Positions 37,644 through 46,459 of a stretch of DNA of 64,000 nucleotides are shown one piece after another. A program made the translations under genes and the position numbers. The stretch spans positions 124,001 to 188,000 of the forward strand of contig CANGYJ010000008.1 of assembly GCA_947458455.1 (NCBI GenBank), given 5' to 3'. Below the pieces are notes generated by a model, which saw nothing but the letters and a program-made list of their open reading frames with translations, did not search any database and had not been told where the DNA came from. Origin of the DNA: Verrucomicrobiaceae bacterium (GTDB lineage Bacteria; Verrucomicrobiota; Verrucomicrobiia; Verrucomicrobiales; Verrucomicrobiaceae). The stretch's first letter is position 1; every line of letters starts with the position of its first letter.

Positions 37644-38492
37644 TTAGGCCGAGCGACGGCGACGGAAGGCCAGACCGGCGAAGGCCATGCCGAGGAAAAG
37701 AGCGCGGGAAGGCTCAGGGACAGCGGCAATGGACTGAATGCCCACGCCAGCTCCGAAACCGCCGATGGAGGTCGCCGCGCCGGTCGAGGTGTTAATCGAG
37801 AACAACGAAGACGTGAGGCCGTCGGTGGAAAGAGCGCCCCAGAGGATGCCGTCCGTGTCCACCACGAGACCACCGAAGGACGTCGCATCGATCCCGAGTG
37901 CACCCACGGTGAAAAGTTCGCTGAAGTTCGGGTCGATGCTGTTGATCAGGATGTCGAGATCAGCGTCCACGAAATACGCATTGCCGAAGTCCGCATCGAT
38001 GCCGGCACCGAAAATTTTCGGTGCTGTGCCGTTGTTTGCGTCACCAAGGCCAAAGGCGAGGGCGGGATTGGTCGTGCGCGTGCCATCGGTGGCGAACAAC
38101 ACATTTTCTGCCGTAACGCTCGCGAAGAGCATCTTGTCACTGAACGGATCGTAAGCGAAGCCCGCCGCAAAGCCTGTGGGGCTGAAGGTGTTGTTGATGA
38201 TGGTGGCCACGCCCGCTTTGGAGACGGAATAGAAGTTCGCATTCGAGTCCAAGCCGTAGTGCAAGCCGGAGCTGGCGTGGTAGGTGAGATTCAGCAGCGA
38301 AGCTCCAGGATCAGCGGTGACGCCATCACTCTGCTTGAGTCCTGTGATGGTGAAATCCGTGAGGAAGGTGGACGGGGCAGCCGTGTCAAAAGACACGAGA
38401 CGGTTGTCGGTGGTGACACCGAAGAGCGTGGCCGCTGTCGCGGGCACGGTGAAGGCCGCGCAGAATGCGGCGGTGAGGATTGGGCGTATCAT
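37644..38492 (-). CDS. DUF4394 PEP-CTERM secreted protein
   Basis: 282-residue protein with a signal peptide (MIRPILTAAFCAAFTVPATAA) and a C-terminal sorting signal VPEPSRALFLGMAFAGLAFRRRRSA: V-P-E-P, a hydrophobic helix and an Arg cluster, the PEP-CTERM tag processed by exosortase. The body matches DUF4394, with GVTTDNRLVSFDTAAPS, GLKQSDGVTADPG, LHYGLDSNANFYSVSKAGVAT, AFGLGDANNGTAPKI and the GIDADFGNAYFVDADLDILIN region. It should be anchored or exported at the envelope. No exosortase or exopolysaccharide genes are in the window, so processing enzymes are encoded elsewhere. Located 51 nt upstream of the PhoX-like gene on the same strand. Confidence 0.82.
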   Translation of the reverse strand: MIRPILTAAFCAAFTVPATAATLFGVTTDNRLVSFDTAAPSTFLTDFTITGLKQSDGVTADPGASLLNLTYHASSGLHYGLDSNANFYSVSKAGVATIINNTFSPTGFAAGFAYDPFSDKMLFASVTAENVLFATDGTRTTNPALAFGLGDANNGTAPKIFGAGIDADFGNAYFVDADLDILINSIDPNFSELFTVGALGIDATSFGGLVVDTDGILWGALSTDGLTSSLFSINTSTGAATSIGGFGAGVGIQSIAAVPEPSRALFLGMAFAGLAFRRRRSA

Positions 38493-38598
38493 GGTGCGCT
38501 TGGATGGATGTTAACGTTGAGCCGTGCGGTGGCAGGATGAGAGTTCCGCCATGACATCCCATTCATGCTGCATCTCGAGTCGGCAAAAAGGGCTGAGG

Positions 38599-38626
38599 AA
38601 CAATTTTGCTACATGACAAAATTGTT
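38599..38626. promoter_or_regulatory. Perfect 10-bp AT-rich inverted repeat upstream of DUF4394 gene
   Basis: AACAATTTTG (38599-38608), spacer CTACATGA, CAAAATTGTT (38617-38626), 107 nt upstream of the DUF4394 start. It stands out against GC-rich surroundings. The shape fits an operator for a dimeric regulator or a hairpin; no regulator gene is adjacent. Confidence 0.5.
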
Positions 38627-38736
38627 GCAATCAAAGCGGCTCACATGCTTCAACCCACCCCTTTCGAGCCGGCTTCACTCATCCGCGAAGCGAAGCAGCC
38701 CTCTCGCTCCGCGTGAGGAACACAGCGCCTCCCTCC

Positions 38737-38825
38737 GCCAAACCCTCAGTGACAACAAAACGCGCGGCACCGAGCAACATGACGCCGGCCATGTGGAGAA
38801 TCCGACAGCAAGGTTGAAACCGTGA
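38737..38825 (+). pseudogene. Remnant of a sulfatase C-terminus
   Basis: In frame with a stop at 38823-38825, translation gives SLRQTLSDNKTRGTEQHDAGHVENPTARLKP. The sulfatase ending at 26665 has RQTLGDGVIRGSAQRDAGHVENPTPRV at the same distance from its stop. No other sulfatase motif is found upstream of 38737, so this is the tail of a deleted copy or an inserted repeat derived from one. Confidence 0.5.
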
Positions 38826-38829
38826 GGCC

Positions 38830-39462
38830 TCACTCATCATCTGCGAAGGGAGGCTGCGAGGCCTTTTCCCCCGCAATCTTCGCGAAGTCTTTCTGTGATG
38901 ATGGTCGCGTCGGAACGATCCGCCATCCTTCCGCGACCATTCGCTCGGCAAGGTAGTTGTCCGGTCGAGCACGCTCCACGACCTGGACTCCCGGGGGAAC
39001 AGTCAGAACGAACTGGTTGAAACACCCTCCTTCGAACGAATGCCATTCGCCGAAGGACGCGATCTGCAGCGTTCTTCCACGAACGCGGGCCGCCACTCCA
39101 AGAACTGCACGTTCCTCATAAATCGTCTTGCCGCCTTTTTCATCAGCAGGGTGTCCTGCCCAGCCCAGATTCTTTTTGATGATCCCGTCCACCTCATTCC
39201 CGGAACCCACCCGCCAGCCGGTATCTTCAGGGATTTCGATACGCCGCACTCCCTCGGGCACATGAATCGTGAAACCCTCGAAGCTGCTCCCGATCAGCAC
39301 ATGCGGGAAAAACTGGTGCTTGGGAAAGCTGATGCTCCGTCGAAAAGCCGAAGCGGGTGCCTGGACCTGATTGCCGAAAAGACTTTCGGTCGTGGCAGGT
39401 GGCAATCCTCGACATGAAACCAACACCAAGGCGGAGATAACAAGCATCAAAGTTAGGCGCAT
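38830..39462 (-). CDS. Predicted lipoprotein of unknown function
   Basis: 210-residue protein starting at the ATG at 39462 (the frame reaches a TTG at 39474). Leader MRLTLMLVISALVLVSC ends in a lipobox LVSC. The mature part is a beta-rich domain of unrecognised family, with FEGFTIHVPEGVRRIEIPED, VDGIIKKNLGWAGHPADEKGG and a final VQVVERARPDNYLAERMVAEGW; the tail is polar. It is flanked by the sulfatase remnant and by the large sulfatase on the same strand. Confidence 0.65.
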   Translation of the reverse strand: MRLTLMLVISALVLVSCRGLPPATTESLFGNQVQAPASAFRRSISFPKHQFFPHVLIGSSFEGFTIHVPEGVRRIEIPEDTGWRVGSGNEVDGIIKKNLGWAGHPADEKGGKTIYEERAVLGVAARVRGRTLQIASFGEWHSFEGGCFNQFVLTVPPGVQVVERARPDNYLAERMVAEGWRIVPTRPSSQKDFAKIAGEKASQPPFADDE

Positions 39463-39593
39463 GATGAACGGCAACGTGACTCACACTTCCGATCGTGCAG
39501 TGCGCCATCTTTCTCGGCGTGGCCGTTGCGAAAAGCCACGCCGGGAGCCTGCGGCCAAGCATTCCAAGCAACGACGGAGATGTGTGATCACGC

Positions 39594-41522
39594 TCAAAAC
39601 CCCGTCCGTGTTGTCTTGCCGCCGTTTTTCGATGTTAACTCGATCCAGTCGATCTCCACGGCTTGCTCCTGCATCGGCAGATAAAGACGCACGATGCCGA
39701 GCGGACCTTCCGCGGGCACTTCAACGGTGATTTCCTCCCAGTCGCCGCCTTTGAGCGTGAAATCGACGCGATGCGGCTTGCTGCCGACCCCGCTGGGCAA
39801 CCAATCGAAGTGGCTGGAACCAGCTTTAGCTTTAAGGCGGAATTGGGCGGTCGTGGGGCCGCTGTGCTTGCTGGCCGAGAAGCCGAGAAAGCACTCGGCA
39901 CCAATGCTCGTGAGGCGCAGGATGCCGTCTTTGACCGCTGCTTGGCAATCACGGGCCTTCCAGCCTTGCAGCGCCGGAACAGCATCGTCCTTGTCTTTTG
40001 TGGGCGCTTTGGCTTTGCCCTTCGGCTGCGGCTTGCCTTCGAGCTCGGGGTGATACTTCGCCGGATCAAACGCGGGATTTGGCACCGGAACGACCGCCTT
40101 CGTGTCGGCGAGGAAGGTCTCGATCAACGCATCGAGTTCAGCCACCAAGTCAGGCTTCTGCGCCGCGAGGTTGTTCTTCTCGCCGAGGTCTTCTCGCAGA
40201 TTGAAGAGCAGATGACGATGCGCACCTTTCTCACCGCCGTGGAAGATGCGGATGAGCTTCCAATCATCCCGATGCACAGAAACAGCCGGTGGCAGCCAGT
40301 CCGGCACGCCGGGATTGTGCGGGAAAAATTGGAAGACAGCCTTCCCGCTCAGCGCATCGCCTTTCAACGCGGGAAGAATGCTGGAGCCATCGAATCGCTG
40401 CGTTGGAGTCGAGGCTTTAGCCGATTTTTCTGAGCCGCCTAAAGGCTGGACGCCAACTCCCGCGAGCAGCGTCGGATAAAAATCCTCGCTCTGCACCAGC
40501 GCATCACTGCGGCTGCCAGGCTTCGCCATTCCCGGCCAAACCACCACACATGGCACCCGCGTGCCGCCTTCAAACATGGTCGCCTTGCCACCACGCAAAG
40601 GGCGATTGCTGGTGGGCGTCGTGCCATCCACTTCGTTGTACATGTTTCCACCATTGTCCGCGGTGAAGATGATGATCGTGTTGTCCGCCAGCTTCATCCG
40701 GTCGAGCCCGTCGAGCAGCGTGCCGATGGCGTCGTCCATGCTCTGGATCATCGCGGCGTAGGTGGGGCTGCGTTGTGCGTCCTTCGGATCCATCCGTTCG
40801 CGATGTTTTTCGATGTTTGCCTTCTTCGCGTCGAACGGCGCATGCACGCTGAACATCCAGTAGTTCAGGTAAAACGGCTTCTCCTTCGTCTGCTCCATCC
40901 ACGTCACCGCCTCCGCCGCCATGCGATCCTCGATGTGCTCGCCGGGCACCTTCTCTTTGAAGTTCGTAAACTTCCACGGCGCCACAAAACTGCCCGCAGG
41001 CCCCGGCCCCGGATGATGCGGCAGATCGACATCAAACCCCTGCTGCAGCGGCGAATATGGCTCCGGCCCCAGATGCCACTTCCCGAAATGCGCCGTGGCA
41101 TAGCCCGCATCCTTCAGCGTCTCCGCCAGGGTGCGATACTCCGTCTTCAATCGCGTCACCGGCTCCGGCTGGATGGCCTTTTGATCCGGCGGAGCCTTCT
41201 TCCCCGTTGTCGCCTGCAAAACGACCTGCGGCATGTGGCAATTCGGCACCGTGATCCCCGTGCGAGCCGGACTCTGCCCTGTAAGCAACGCCGACCTCGT
41301 CGGCGAGCACAGCGGACTCGCCGAATACGCCCTCGTGAAGGTCATCCCACGCTTCGCCAGCCGCTCGACATTCGGCGTCTGGTAATACGCCGTGTTGCCA
41401 TACAGCGTCGTGTCACTCCAGCCGAGATCGTCGGCGAGAATGACGATGACGTTCGGCTGCGCCGAAAATGACGAATGAGGAATGGCGAATGACGAAACCA
41501 GAAGGAGAAGAGAGCGAAACAT
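39594..41522 (-). CDS. Secreted sulfatase (S1 family, Cys-type) with C-terminal beta domain
   Basis: 642-residue sulfatase. Leader [21 protein letters not shown]; metal-binding [13 protein letters not shown]; formylglycine site C72-S-P-T-R within [14 protein letters not shown]; then [38 protein letters not shown] and [21 protein letters not shown]. After the catalytic part (about 1-510), residues about 525-640 add a beta-sandwich domain ([38 protein letters not shown]) probably for carbohydrate or surface binding. It resembles the N-acetylgalactosamine-6-sulfatase/A-type subfamilies, but substrate is not predictable. Its leader is encoded by a 7-nt repeat array. Confidence 0.92.
   Translation of the reverse strand: MFRSLLLLVSSFAIPHSSFSAQPNVIVILADDLGWSDTTLYGNTAYYQTPNVERLAKRGMTFTRAYSASPLCSPTRSALLTGQSPARTGITVPNCHMPQVVLQATTGKKAPPDQKAIQPEPVTRLKTEYRTLAETLKDAGYATAHFGKWHLGPEPYSPLQQGFDVDLPHHPGPGPAGSFVAPWKFTNFKEKVPGEHIEDRMAAEAVTWMEQTKEKPFYLNYWMFSVHAPFDAKKANIEKHRERMDPKDAQRSPTYAAMIQSMDDAIGTLLDGLDRMKLADNTIIIFTADNGGNMYNEVDGTTPTSNRPLRGGKATMFEGGTRVPCVVVWPGMAKPGSRSDALVQSEDFYPTLLAGVGVQPLGGSEKSAKASTPTQRFDGSSILPALKGDALSGKAVFQFFPHNPGVPDWLPPAVSVHRDDWKLIRIFHGGEKGAHRHLLFNLREDLGEKNNLAAQKPDLVAELDALIETFLADTKAVVPVPNPAFDPAKYHPELEGKPQPKGKAKAPTKDKDDAVPALQGWKARDCQAAVKDGILRLTSIGAECFLGFSASKHSGPTTAQFRLKAKAGSSHFDWLPSGVGSKPHRVDFTLKGGDWEEITVEVPAEGPLGIVRLYLPMQEQAVEIDWIELTSKNGGKTTRTGF
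41464..41498. repeat. 7-nt tandem array encoding a sulfatase signal peptide, reverse orientation
   Basis: Five heptamers on the plus strand: GAAAATG, ACGAATG, AGGAATG, GCGAATG, ACGAAAC. On the coding strand they read GTTTCGT, CATTCGC, CATTCCT, CATTCGT, CATTTTC and encode [11 protein letters not shown] of the leader. The CATTCST consensus is the same as in the array at 25254-25288, in an unrelated sulfatase gene. Confidence 0.85.
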
Positions 41523-41658
41523 CGCGGCCTGAAACGTCGTCGTCGGCCAGACATTCCGGCAAAGAGTGTGTCGGATTCAGAAAGACAAGCCGAGGAACCG
41601 CGAGACGCCCTGACAACCTGCCTGAGATGATGGAAGCCCATGGGGGCTGGCATGTCAG

Positions 41659-41947
41659 TCACCTTCTTTCTACTCCGTAATCTGGATGGCGTTTGTCGTG
41701 ACGGATGGACAAAATCCGCACCCGGTCCGAGTGGACGCGGTAGAAGATGGTGTACGGAAACCGTTTCAGGCTCTTGGCGTCTTCCGAGCGAGGCGAGTGG
41801 AAATGCCTGTGGATTCACGGCGATGGCCTCCAGCAGGCGACGAGCCTCGGCGAAGAACTCATCACCCAGATGCTCTTTGCGGCCATCATACCATTCACAG
41901 GCCTCATCGACCTCGGTTTGAACGGCCTTGTGGTAGGTCAACTTCAC
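41659..41947 (-). pseudogene. RelE/ParE family toxin, frameshifted
   Basis: The GTG at 41947 opens a ParE-like frame: VQTEVDEACEWYDGRKEHLG, then FFAEARRLLEAIAVNPQAFPLAS. The conserved continuation KSLKRFPYTIFYRVHSDRV and RILSIRHDKRHPDYGVERR is in the next frame and ends at 41659. One extra base near position 41790 explains the change; the total length of 289 nt is 96 codons plus one. It overlaps the antitoxin gene by 4 nt. The toxin is therefore probably dead, unless the frameshift is programmed or a sequencing error. Confidence 0.8.
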
Positions 41948-42165
41948 TTGCGACTCCTGGAAGCAAAATGGGACATGAATTGCTCGTCGCTGATCTCCGT
42001 CTCCGGGTCACGATCCATCTCCGCCTCTCGATGATCCAGCAGTGCATCCAGATCAACACCCTCAACATCCCGCGTGGATTCCCAGAGATGGGAGGCCACA
42101 CGGGAACGTTCGGCAGGAGAAAGCTGCAGGGCAAAGTTCATGACGGATTCATAGGTCGCGGTCAT
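41944..42165 (-). CDS. Addiction-module component (antitoxin) of RelE/ParE pair
   Basis: 73-residue antitoxin starting at the ATG at 42165. The sequence MTATYESVMNFALQLSPAERS and RVASHLWESTRDVEGVD fits the short addiction-module component family that accompanies RelE/ParE toxins: an N-terminal helix-rich half and an acidic C-terminal half (REAEMDRDPETEISDEQF). It precedes the toxin gene with a 4-nt overlap, the standard order. The upstream frame extension to 42312 is antisense to the end of the VWA gene and is not used. Confidence 0.8.
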   Translation of the reverse strand: MTATYESVMNFALQLSPAERSRVASHLWESTRDVEGVDLDALLDHREAEMDRDPETEISDEQFMSHFASRSRK

Positions 42166-42206
42166 GTTTGAAAAGGAACTCAAGCAGGCGGCTTGGCAAC
42201 ATGGAT

Positions 42207-44786
42207 TTACCTCCTCAACACCACCGCCAATATCCCGCTCGCGTGCTCCCAGCGGCGGATGACGGTGTCGATCAAGAACAGCAGCAGCGCTGCGAGCACG
42301 AGGTCCGGCCAAAGCTCGATGTGCTGCATGGCTTTGGCCGTCTCCAAATTCGGCAGCGAGGCGTTTTCGGCCAAATACTCGCCACCGGTGAGTTTCACGG
42401 CTTCGCGGAGCAACGATTCGTTCACGGTGCCGAGGCTGGCTTCGCTGCTGGGATTATGCACGAGGCCAGCGCTGACCATTTCGGCACCGCTGCGGGCGCG
42501 GATGAGATAGACGCCGGCTTCGTCCGGCTGGAAGCGGCCGCTGTATTCTCCGGGGGCGGTTTGGGTGAGGGTGAGGGCTTGCGTGGTCTTCATCGGCGCA
42601 CCGAGAGCATCGGCGGCGATGTGGAAGACCTCGGCCGTCACGGCGGCGTTGTTCGCCCGGGTGCCGGCATCGCTCAAAAGATCGACGGTGATCTTCGCGT
42701 CGTCGCCTTGCATGCTCGTGGCGAGATCCATGAAGCGGCCCTGCGGTGGGCGAGCCGTTTCACGCAGGATTTGCGACCAAAAACGGCTGTAACCCGGCCA
42801 GCGGGCGATCCACAGCGAGGCCCAGCGGCTTTTCGCGTCGGAGGTGAACGCGGTGACCTTCCCGAGGCCGAAGCGCCAGTGCGCGAGCAACGGATCGCCG
42901 GTGTCCGTGAGCAGCGGACTCTGCGCTGCGGCTTTGCGTGTGGTTTTGACGTAGCCGAGCAAATCCGGGCTGTCCCACTTCTCGAAACCGGCGAGCATTG
43001 GATGCTTCTCGACCAGATTTGGTGTGAAGGGCTCCTCGCGAATCATGCGGCCGGTGTGCATGAGCGTGTCCTGCGTGAAGATGCGCGTGATCGTGCTCGC
43101 ATCGGTCGTCGAGTAGCTTTGACCTCCACCAGCACTGGCGATGGCATGCAGCAGCGCGACGTGGGAACCCTCGCCAATCGCCACGGTGGAGATCGTGATG
43201 CCTTCACCGCGACATTGCGACGCAAACGCCTCATAACCACTGCCAGCCGTCTGACCATCGGTGAGGACAATCATGTGCTTCACGCGGGCTTTGACACGCA
43301 GAAGAGCCTCGCGCGCCAGTTTGAAGGCCGGTTCGAGGTTCGTGCCGCCACCGCTCGCCACAGCGGCGATTTGTCCGGTGACCGCCGCAGTCGAGGTGAG
43401 CCGCGTCATCGGCGCGACGACGTGCGCTTCGCTATCAAAGGCCCACACGCCGATGCTGTCGTTGCGGCCCAAAACCTCGGCGGTGGCAATGGCGGCGCTT
43501 TTGGCCATTTCGAGCTTCTCACCGGCCATCGAGCCGCTGCGGTCCATCACGATGGCCACGGCGGCGCTTTGCTTTTCCTCTTCATCCGGCGCTTTGAGCC
43601 GCACGGGCAGCGTTTCTTCAATCGGCGTGCGATAATAGCCACCGGTGCCGAACGATCCCGGCCCGCCGAGCATGAGCAAGCCGCCGCCGAGCTTGTCGAT
43701 GTAGTCACGCAGCATGTTCATGAGCGGCTCGCCGAGTTGATGCGCGGGCACATCGCTCAAAATGACGCCGTCGTAGCCCGCGAGCTGATCGAGGCTGAAG
43801 GCGAGATTGCCCGGCTGGCGCAAGTCGAGTTCCACGCCTTCCTTTTCCATCGCCTGCGTGAGGTAGCGAGCCTCCGCCGCATCGCTCTCGATGTAGAGCA
43901 TGCGCAGCCGCCCACGCACATCCACGATGGCGAGTGAGCTGTTGTTCCCCGGCAAGGTATCGCCGCTGATGCCGTTCAACGCGGCGCGGTAGTGATAAAT
44001 GCTCCGCGTGGCGGGTGTGCGGTTGAAAGTGAGCACACTCGGCGTTCCCGGCTTGAGCTGCACGGGCCGCTTTTCCACCTCGATGCCGTTTTCAAAGAGT
44101 CGCAGCATGCCGCTCGCCTCGATCGTGCTCTCGACCGTGGCTGTCAGCTGCAAACTCGCCCCTTCAAACAACCGCGAGCGATTCGAAACGAGCGACCGCA
44201 CCCGAGCATCCGGCTTCTTCGGTCCTGCGACGGGCAACGCATGCACTTTGATGCCGCTCACCGCCGCCTCGCGTGCTGCGGCGAGCAAATCACCGCGTGT
44301 CTCGTGTCCATCGCCGATGAGGAGCACATTGCGACTCGTGCCCGGCGGAAACATCGCCTCTGCATACTCCAGCGCCGCCGCGTAATGGCTGTCGCCGCCG
44401 TTTTTCGCCTGCCAGGCCTTCGTTTCGGCCTCCGTAGCCTTTTCCGGCAGCAGATCCGGCTTCGCGCCGAGTTGCACGATGAATGAATCAATCCCGCCCG
44501 CCTCACTTTGAAGCCGCCGAGCCTGCTCCATCGCCTTCTTCGCGCCTTCCTCGCCCATGCTCTGCGACGCATCCACCACGATGCCCAACGCCTTCCGCCC
44601 CGTCTGTGAAACCCGCGCCGGCCCCGCCAGCGCCGCGAGGATGAGCATCACGATCACCGCCCGCGTGACGAGCAACAGCCTTTTGCGCAGCCCCGTCATG
44701 GGATGCGACGACGCGGATTCGATCCACAGCAGCGCCGCGAGCGCCGGGATGATCAAAAGCAAAAGTTTGGGTGATTCCCAGTCCAC
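42207..44786 (-). CDS. Membrane VWA-domain protein with two VWA modules
   Basis: 859-residue protein. Two N-terminal helices (LLLLIIPALAALLWI and LLLVTRAVIVMLILAALAG) precede a first von Willebrand A-like module opened by VVDASQSMGEEG (D-x-S-x-S). A middle region with GRLRMLYIESDAAEARYLTQAM, GLLMLGGPGSFG resembles a glutamine-amidotransferase-like fold. A second VWA module opens with IVMDRSGSMAGEKL and contains DGQTAGSG. A C-terminal helix (LWPDLVLAALLLFLIDTVI) closes it. The arrangement is that of large batA/YfbK-like envelope proteins in Planctomycetota and Verrucomicrobiota, often near MoxR and DUF58 genes, which are absent here. Confidence 0.85.
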   Translation of the reverse strand: MDWESPKLLLLIIPALAALLWIESASSHPMTGLRKRLLLVTRAVIVMLILAALAGPARVSQTGRKALGIVVDASQSMGEEGAKKAMEQARRLQSEAGGIDSFIVQLGAKPDLLPEKATEAETKAWQAKNGGDSHYAAALEYAEAMFPPGTSRNVLLIGDGHETRGDLLAAAREAAVSGIKVHALPVAGPKKPDARVRSLVSNRSRLFEGASLQLTATVESTIEASGMLRLFENGIEVEKRPVQLKPGTPSVLTFNRTPATRSIYHYRAALNGISGDTLPGNNSSLAIVDVRGRLRMLYIESDAAEARYLTQAMEKEGVELDLRQPGNLAFSLDQLAGYDGVILSDVPAHQLGEPLMNMLRDYIDKLGGGLLMLGGPGSFGTGGYYRTPIEETLPVRLKAPDEEEKQSAAVAIVMDRSGSMAGEKLEMAKSAAIATAEVLGRNDSIGVWAFDSEAHVVAPMTRLTSTAAVTGQIAAVASGGGTNLEPAFKLAREALLRVKARVKHMIVLTDGQTAGSGYEAFASQCRGEGITISTVAIGEGSHVALLHAIASAGGGQSYSTTDASTITRIFTQDTLMHTGRMIREEPFTPNLVEKHPMLAGFEKWDSPDLLGYVKTTRKAAAQSPLLTDTGDPLLAHWRFGLGKVTAFTSDAKSRWASLWIARWPGYSRFWSQILRETARPPQGRFMDLATSMQGDDAKITVDLLSDAGTRANNAAVTAEVFHIAADALGAPMKTTQALTLTQTAPGEYSGRFQPDEAGVYLIRARSGAEMVSAGLVHNPSSEASLGTVNESLLREAVKLTGGEYLAENASLPNLETAKAMQHIELWPDLVLAALLLFLIDTVIRRWEHASGILAVVLRR

Positions 44787-44792
44787 GAGTCA

Positions 44793-44820
44793 GTTCAAGG
44801 TTCCAAGTTCAGAGTTTCAA
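44793..44820. repeat. 7-nt tandem array, GTTCAAG type
   Basis: Four heptamers in register: GTTCAAG, GTTCCAA, GTTCAGA, GTTTCAA. The array lies 6 nt upstream of the VWA start codon, in the divergent gap with DUF1501, so it replaces the VWA gene's ribosome binding region. Confidence 0.75.
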
Positions 44821-44922
44821 GGGGAGCCCATGCTTTCGGCGGCGCGGCGGGGATTTCAAACGGGGTGTTCCCCTTTCACTCCCCGGAAAAACCCTCCCTC
44901 AGCCCGGCGTACTTTCCGTCGC

Positions 44923-46362
44923 ATGTCATTCCCGCATCCAGCGCATCCCTTTTCCCGCCGTGAGGTCCTCCAGGCGGGGGCGGTCAGCTTGCTGGGGCTC
45001 GGCATGAACCATCTCAGCGCCTTGCAAAGCATGGCGGCACCGGCCACCACGCCGAGGGCGAAATCGGTCATTTACATCTTTCTCAGCGGCGGACTGGCGC
45101 AGCAGGAGAGCTTCGACATGAAACCGGACGCGCCGATGGAGTTCCGCGGCGAGTTCAAGCCAATCCGCACCCGCACGCCCGGCCTACATATCTGCGAGCA
45201 TTTGCCCAAGCTGGCCCGCATCTCCGAAAAGTGGTCGCTCGTCCGCTCGCTCACCCATCCGCATAGCGAGCACTCGCAGGGCCATCATGTGATGCTCACG
45301 GGCCGTAGCGACATGCCGCTCGGCTTTGATCCCACGAAGCCGAAGAAGTCCGATCATCCCGGCATTGCCGCGCTCGCCACCGCCCTGCTGCCACGCCGGA
45401 AGGACAATCTCCCGCCCGCCATCGTGCTGCCGGACAAGCTCGTGCATCGCAGCGGACGCACGCTGGCCGGTCAATTCGGCGGCACGCTCGGTGCCCAGCA
45501 TGATCCGTGGTTCCTGGAGATGTCACCGTATCATCCCGAGCATTATGGAGCCTTCCCGAGCTACCTGTTTCATCACGAGCGCGGCTTTGAAAAGGATGCC
45601 GCGCTCAAATTTCAGGCTCCGCATCTCTCACTGCCTCAGGGACTCACGCTGGATCGAGTGCTCGACCGCGTCTCGCTCCGGGATTCACTCGAAAACCAGG
45701 CGGACAACCTTACCAAACTCGCGGGCGATGAATCCTTCGACAACTACCGCAGCGCCGCCGTCTCCCTCCTCGGCAATCGCAGCGTGCATGACGCCTTCAG
45801 CTTGGAGAAAGTCGATCCCAAATGGCTCGATCGATACGGCAGGCACAGCTTTGGATGGTCGCTGCTCATGGCGCGGCGGCTCATCGACAGCGGCGTGCGC
45901 ATGATCCAGGTAAACCTCGGCAACAACGAGAGCTGGGACACGCATCAAGCTGCTTGGGGGAACCTCAAAAACTACCTCCTCCCGCCGATGGATCAGGCCG
46001 TAAGCGCCCTCATCGAGGATCTCGATGCCAGCGGCCAGCTCGATGACACGCTCATCGTCATGGGAAGCGAGTTTGGCCGCACGCCGAAGATCACCAGCAT
46101 CTCCAAAACCGCCCTGCCCGGCCGCGATCACTGGGCTCATGTGCAAAGTGTGATGCTTGCCGGAGGCGGCGTGAAAGGGGGACGCATCATTGGTGCCAGC
46201 GACAAAATCGCCGGCTATCCCGTCAGCGATCCGCAATCCCCCGAAAACCTCGCCGCCACCATCTACGAAGCCCTCGGCCTGCCCCGCGAAACCATCTGGA
46301 AGGACTTCACCGGTCGGCCACACACGCTCTACATGGGCTCGCCCATTTCGGGTCTAGTGTAG
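44923..46362 (+). CDS. DUF1501 family protein with Tat leader
   Basis: 479-residue DUF1501 protein of a subgroup distinct from the two earlier copies. The leader FSRREVLQAGAVSLLGLGMN is a twin-arginine signal. Core: VIYIFLSGGLAQQESFDMKPDAP, LHICEHLPKLARISEKWSLVRS, a TGRSDMPLGFDP block, NNESWDTHQAAWGN, VMGSEFGRTPKI, GRDHWAHVQSVMLAGGGVKGG and AATIYEALGLPRETIW. The frame runs upstream to 44557, overlapping the VWA gene, so I start at the ATG at 44923. It has no DUF1553 partner next to it. Its stop is followed by the paired heptamer arrays. Confidence 0.9.
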   Translation: MSFPHPAHPFSRREVLQAGAVSLLGLGMNHLSALQSMAAPATTPRAKSVIYIFLSGGLAQQESFDMKPDAPMEFRGEFKPIRTRTPGLHICEHLPKLARISEKWSLVRSLTHPHSEHSQGHHVMLTGRSDMPLGFDPTKPKKSDHPGIAALATALLPRRKDNLPPAIVLPDKLVHRSGRTLAGQFGGTLGAQHDPWFLEMSPYHPEHYGAFPSYLFHHERGFEKDAALKFQAPHLSLPQGLTLDRVLDRVSLRDSLENQADNLTKLAGDESFDNYRSAAVSLLGNRSVHDAFSLEKVDPKWLDRYGRHSFGWSLLMARRLIDSGVRMIQVNLGNNESWDTHQAAWGNLKNYLLPPMDQAVSALIEDLDASGQLDDTLIVMGSEFGRTPKITSISKTALPGRDHWAHVQSVMLAGGGVKGGRIIGASDKIAGYPVSDPQSPENLAATIYEALGLPRETIWKDFTGRPHTLYMGSPISGLV

Positions 46363-46369
46363 ACGTATC

Positions 46370-46459
46370 GCAAAGGGCAAAGAGCGAAGGGCAAAGAGTC
46401 GCTATGCATCCTTCGCAGGCCGTGACGTGTCTCTTTGCTCTTCGCCCTACGCTCTTCGC
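46370..46459. repeat. Inverted pair of 7-nt tandem arrays between convergent genes
   Basis: Left arm (46370-46397): GCAAAGG, GCAAAGA, GCGAAGG, GCAAAGA. Right arm (46432-46459): TCTTTGC, TCTTCGC, CCTACGC, TCTTCGC. The arms are reverse complements apart from a few positions, with a 34-nt loop. The left arm starts 8 nt after the DUF1501 stop, and the right arm overlaps the last codons of the RNase III-like gene on the other strand. It could act as a two-way terminator. Confidence 0.8.

Larger units (their letters stand above)
38493..38829. other. 337-nt gap with palindrome and sulfatase-tail remnant
   Basis: There is no intact gene. The left part should hold the promoter of the DUF4394 gene and contains the AT-rich palindrome described separately. 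The right part (about 38737-38825) is the remnant matching a sulfatase 3' end. It finishes 4 nt before the stop codon of the next gene on the minus strand. Confidence 0.6.

Noticed and set aside
38565..38825. 86-codon plus-strand gene
   Set aside because: Only the last 30 codons resemble anything, namely a sulfatase tail; listed as a remnant.
41342..41660. C-terminal part of the 201-codon minus-strand frame from 41947
   Set aside because: After the frameshift it is nonsense sequence and overlaps the sulfatase leader; the toxin continues in another frame.
46370..46459. CRISPR array
   Set aside because: Units are 7 nt with no spacers, and there are no cas genes.
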